Both the position numbers and the translations under genes were made by a program. This document shows, piece by piece, positions 8,301 through 9,938 of a stretch of 9,938 nt of DNA. Under the pieces are notes generated by a model. That model was not told the DNA's origin, ran no database searches, and saw only the letters and a list, made by a program, of their open reading frames with translations. How positions within the stretch are numbered: the first letter of the stretch is position 1; every line of letters begins with the position of its first letter. Origin of the DNA: GCA-2862585 sp036340235 (GTDB lineage Bacteria > Bacteroidota > Bacteroidia > Flavobacteriales > UBA7312); contig JAYYZE010000017.1 in the NCBI GenBank assembly GCA_036340235.1, positions 1 to 9,938 on the forward strand. The letters are read 5' to 3'.

Positions 8301-9938
8301 TAAGAATAACCACCAACTCCGCCAGTAACACTAACTGTGGCGGTTGCGTCATAGCCTAAACAGCTTTCTAAAGTGGATGTGACATCAACAATTTCTAACA
8401 AAGCAGGTTCACCTACATAAAATGTGCTATTCAGTAACTGGCAGCCTGAATCATCAACGACATCGTAAAAATACGTGCCTTCAGACAAAGCAGTGATTCT
8501 AAATGTATCCGTTGAGAGTTGGGTAATATTTGAATTCGAAAAAGTGGTTGATGAAAGTGTAAAACCAGCTGTTCCTCCACTGACGATTACCAAAGCCTCC
8601 CCGTCGGAGTCATCAAAACAGGTGTTATTCGTAACTACATGTGAGGTGGATAATGGCAGGGGCTCTACTATTTCGTAAGGTGTGGAAAACGAACACCCAT
8701 TGGCATCTTGCACGGTTAGGTCGTAAGTGCCAGCAGAAAGTCCCACTACTGAATCAACTGTTAAATTCTGAGAAAAGTCTGGTGCATTAACAAATAGCCA
8801 GTAGTAATCGCCTGGGAATGGATTTGCACCTGAGATGTTCAAAAATATCTTACCATCATTATCCCCATGACAGTCCAGTGTAGAAGTGCTATTCTGAGCA
8901 TCTACCGAAACGGTCAACGTGGTGCTTTCAGCTATGTCAATTGGTGAAGACCAAGTGTTCACACAAGTGGAAACGTCTTGGACAGAAAGAGTGTAACTAC
9001 CAGAAGGCAAGGTGTTTATGACGGTAATGGTATCATTTGAAACAACCGTTGTGGAGTTGCCTAAGTGGGTGTAGGTAAAGGTGTGTGGCAAACCTACTCC
9101 TGATGTTTCAATCGTCAAGCTACCAAGAGTATCACCATAACAAAGATTGTCAGCAACTAATATAGACTCGATAAATACCGCATCAATTATTGGGACAAAC
9201 ACCGTACTATCCTTAGTACATCCCAGATTGTCAGTCACTGTGACACTATAATCAATACCGCCTGGTAACATATTTATGGTGGACGCAGTAGCTCCGTTTG
9301 ACCAGTTGTAAGTGTAGTTTGGAACACCACCACTTGCTTGAACGGTTGCGCCTCCATTATCATTGTTGCAGGTTTCTTCTGCGACATTAATGAATGATAG
9401 ACTAATTTCTGGATTTGAATCAATGATGGTAACCGATTCCTCCAACAAACATGAATTAGCATCTGTCACAGAAAAACTGTAGGTTCCACTTGAAAGTGAA
9501 GAAACATACAATCCGTCAGCGGTGGTTGAATCAATCACTCCGAAACCAGAGGTGTAGTTAATGGTATAAGGCGGTGTTCCACCAGAAAAAACAGCCGAAA
9601 AAGTACCTGTACTAGCTCCAAAACAGACCACATCTGTGGTGTTTTTGTTTACAGCAAGTGCGTCAGGATTTGTAATAGTGTAAGAAGCCGTATCATCACA
9701 GCCGTTGTTGTCTGTCAACACTACTTCGTATGTGACACCACTCAGGTTGGTTAGTGAAGAATCATTTCCTGAAGCTCCAGATATCCACTCATATGTGTAA
9801 GGACCAGTACCCCCCGAGCCGCTAACGGCAATTTGCCCATCATCAACAGAATTACAACTGATGTCAACAAGTGAATCTAATAAAAGGGTTAACAGTGGGA
9901 CGGTGTCGCTTACAAAAAAAGTAGCCGAATCTTGGCAA
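5336..9938 (-). CDS. Giant SprB-repeat surface adhesin with type B T9SS C-terminal domain (5' end outside window)
   Basis: The frame is open from the window edge (first full codon at 9937) to the TAA at 5338-5336, giving 1533 visible residues; no true start is in the window. A GTG at 9721 is internal, since 72 upstream codons are in the same frame and continue the same repeat. Numbering from 9937: residues about 25-1294 are 15 SprB-type repeats; 1295-1372 an Ig-like segment with its own Cys pair (1306, 1362); 1373-1445 a second Ig-like segment with YLWSTGE and a TTNYVAFALD strand; 1446-1533 the gliding-motility-associated C-terminal domain (FSPNGDGYND, FNRWG, WDGNYNGKELPVGTYYY). The protein should be exported by Sec, then by type IX secretion, and displayed on the cell surface as an adhesin-like filament, possibly for gliding or attachment. 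No catalytic domain is visible. The PorP/SprF gene follows after 5 nt and is its likely dedicated partner. Promoter, signal peptide and total length are unseen. Relation to sprB itself is by architecture only, so no symbol is given. Confidence 0.93.
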   Translation of the reverse strand, partial: CQDSATFFVSDTVPLLTLLLDSLVDISCNSVDDGQIAVSGSGGTGPYTYEWISGASGNDSSLTNLSGVTYEVVLTDNNGCDDTASYTITNPDALAVNKNTTDVVCFGASTGTFSAVFSGGTPPYTINYTSGFGVIDSTTADGLYVSSLSSGTYSFSVTDANSCLLEESVTIIDSNPEISLSFINVAEETCNNDNGGATVQASGGVPNYTYNWSNGATASTINMLPGGIDYSVTVTDNLGCTKDSTVFVPIIDAVFIESILVADNLCYGDTLGSLTIETSGVGLPHTFTYTHLGNSTTVVSNDTITVINTLPSGSYTLSVQDVSTCVNTWSSPIDIAESTTLTVSVDAQNSTSTLDCHGDNDGKIFLNISGANPFPGDYYWLFVNAPDFSQNLTVDSVVGLSAGTYDLTVQDANGCSFSTPYEIVEPLPLSTSHVVTNNTCFDDSDGEALVIVSGGTAGFTLSSTTFSNSNITQLSTDTFRITALSEGTYFYDVVDDSGCQLLNSTFYVGEPALLEIVDVTSTLESCLGYDATATVSVTGGVGGYSYFWTSDNNNSTALVLQDGITQNPSVNNSTAQNVSNGWVYVFVKDANSCNTTDSIFVSQSTSPQLQIVGIVDNLCDGDSAGQISLNAIDGTPFYEYSINGGANWQFLATFSDLADGTYSVTVRDSLGCQDIISNIDISSPSPISVTVSTQQVSCFGDSDGNASVVDVSGGTSSNGTYNFSWQNDQGTNLWPGNSSGINSTVTNLVPGTYQLEVKDDNGCTTLYTPVVIGQPLEVSVDLAVISDYNGVDIRCFGDSNAVIQANASGGTGLFTFEWFDSDGIILDESVLSSYTFDTLSNVSQGTYSIVVTDSLGCPASNSISVTHPSQIVVDFENVVNIRCDGNNDGQATALYSGGLGFGNYNVVWTDSTNTVISLIAQASQLSVGSYVATYTDNNGCAGQDTITINYSELFKINNPNDTTSVSCFGSIDGSFNFNVTGGWLPYTYVWNDPLGQQSPTAVGLAPNQWYTNIITDANNCILIDSVFVTSPIDEVEVSTISTVDNDCYENSIGKINVQVSGGSPPYIFDWSGPNGYNSSSTISPNISTLSSGNYSLVVTDDNGCEKTLVEHVDGPDSPLQINSVNTVNVSCFGLNDGTANLLGQVVGGTPISDPPFYFENWLGENPETLTAGTYSVEVSDSAGCKTSVSFTISEPEALSTNIDVIDAYCQDETGKILTHVTGGTPFNNTGLYQYEIEPLSAISPFFSYQESSKDSAEIVVEFPQNNNQADTLFLLTITDANDCQITQTVEIHPARLFYNSETVQVCSSDTISILANRFNDYDSYLWSINPDQPFVDNGSDIEIVVNNSMSITVTAYEPSSACLFTDDLEIVELKPSIELDNTDVGILLGESVSLSITSGEEPYLWSTGEMTSSINVNPLLTTNYVAFALDTATQCIGNDTVRVFVGMNEGFSPNGDGYNDNWKIDYLNQYESLQVEIFNRWGASLWKAQSPNITNWDGNYNGKELPVGTYYYIINFDVSSNNEPITGPVTIVR
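5339..5602 (-). other. Type B T9SS C-terminal domain (gliding-motility-associated, CHU_C-like)
   Basis: The last 88 residues of the adhesin match the gliding-motility-associated C-terminal domain: an early GFSPNGDGYNDNW, then a strand ending in EIFNRWG, then WDG..G..LPVGTYYYIINF and a terminal GPVTIVR. In the family this domain directs type IX secretion and, unlike type A domains, depends on an SprF-like partner. The conserved blocks are all present and in order, so it should be functional. Confidence 0.93.
6056..9938 (-). repeat. Array of 15 SprB-type protein repeats, about 84 residues each
   Basis: Each repeat begins with a Cys-containing turn such as CFGDSDG or CFGSIDG, continues through a GGTPPYTY-like strand and an aromatic W/Y position, and ends with GTYxxxVTDxxGC. 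Counting from the codon at 9937, the first Cys of successive repeats is at residues 28, 105, 190, 266, 356, 440, 526, 619, 698, 795, 883, 967, 1047, 1131 and 1209, a spacing of 76 to 97. The residue at 1 is the closing Cys of a repeat further upstream, so the array continues beyond the window. The repeats are divergent in protein and DNA sequence; I see no long exact DNA repeats. Confidence 0.9.

Noticed and set aside
9719..9721. GTG at 9721 as the start of the adhesin
   Set aside because: The same frame stays open for 72 more codons to the window edge and encodes a further repeat with all its landmarks, so the GTG is internal.
6056..9938. Regularly spaced motifs as a CRISPR array or DNA tandem repeat
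   Set aside because: The periodicity (about 250 bp) is at protein level within one open frame, and the DNA copies are too divergent for a CRISPR or recent tandem duplication.

Overview
The window looks like a Bacteroidota chromosome, probably Flavobacteriales-like. The support is a PorP/SprF outer-membrane protein, a protein ending in the gliding-motility-associated (type B) type IX secretion C-terminal domain, SprB-type repeats, a DUF2723 membrane glycosyltransferase, AT-rich DNA, starts without clear Shine-Dalgarno sequences, promoter boxes of the TAnnTTTG kind, and a tRNA gene without an encoded CCA end. Genus or species cannot be assigned from the sequence alone.

Layout, left to right. 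(1) Positions 1-345, minus strand: the N-terminal 115 residues of a secreted protein with a signal peptide and a Cys-rich 'DNCGxCVGG' motif; its 3' part lies outside the window. (2) Positions 346-596: a short intergenic region holding two inverted repeats, a candidate promoter box, and tRNA-Gln(TTG) on the minus strand with its own likely promoter. (3) Positions 597-4240, plus strand: two genes 35 nt apart, a 1003-residue DUF2723 (GT-C fold, TMEM260-like) multi-pass membrane protein and a 198-residue NodB-type polysaccharide deacetylase. (4) Positions 4397-4426: a hairpin that can serve as terminator for both converging units. (5) Positions 4431-9938, minus strand: a giant repeat adhesin (1533 residues visible, N-terminus beyond the window) followed after 5 nt by a PorP/SprF gene.

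How the genes work together. The right half is a recognisable type IX secretion cargo-plus-partner unit: a large SprB-like cell-surface adhesin with a type B C-terminal domain, and the PorP/SprF protein needed in the family for export of such cargo. The left gene encodes another exported protein whose secretion signal, if any, lies outside the window. The central plus-strand pair concerns cell-envelope carbohydrate: a lipid-linked-sugar-type glycosyltransferase and a polysaccharide deacetylase. The adhesin contains 24 copies (counted by eye) of the Bacteroidota O-glycosylation sequon D-(S/T)-(A/I/L/V/M/T), so surface glycosylation is a plausible but unproven link between the two halves.

I see no mobile element, CRISPR array, rRNA or broken gene. 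The unit most worth follow-up is the adhesin/PorP pair; it belongs to a known class rather than being a wholly new system.
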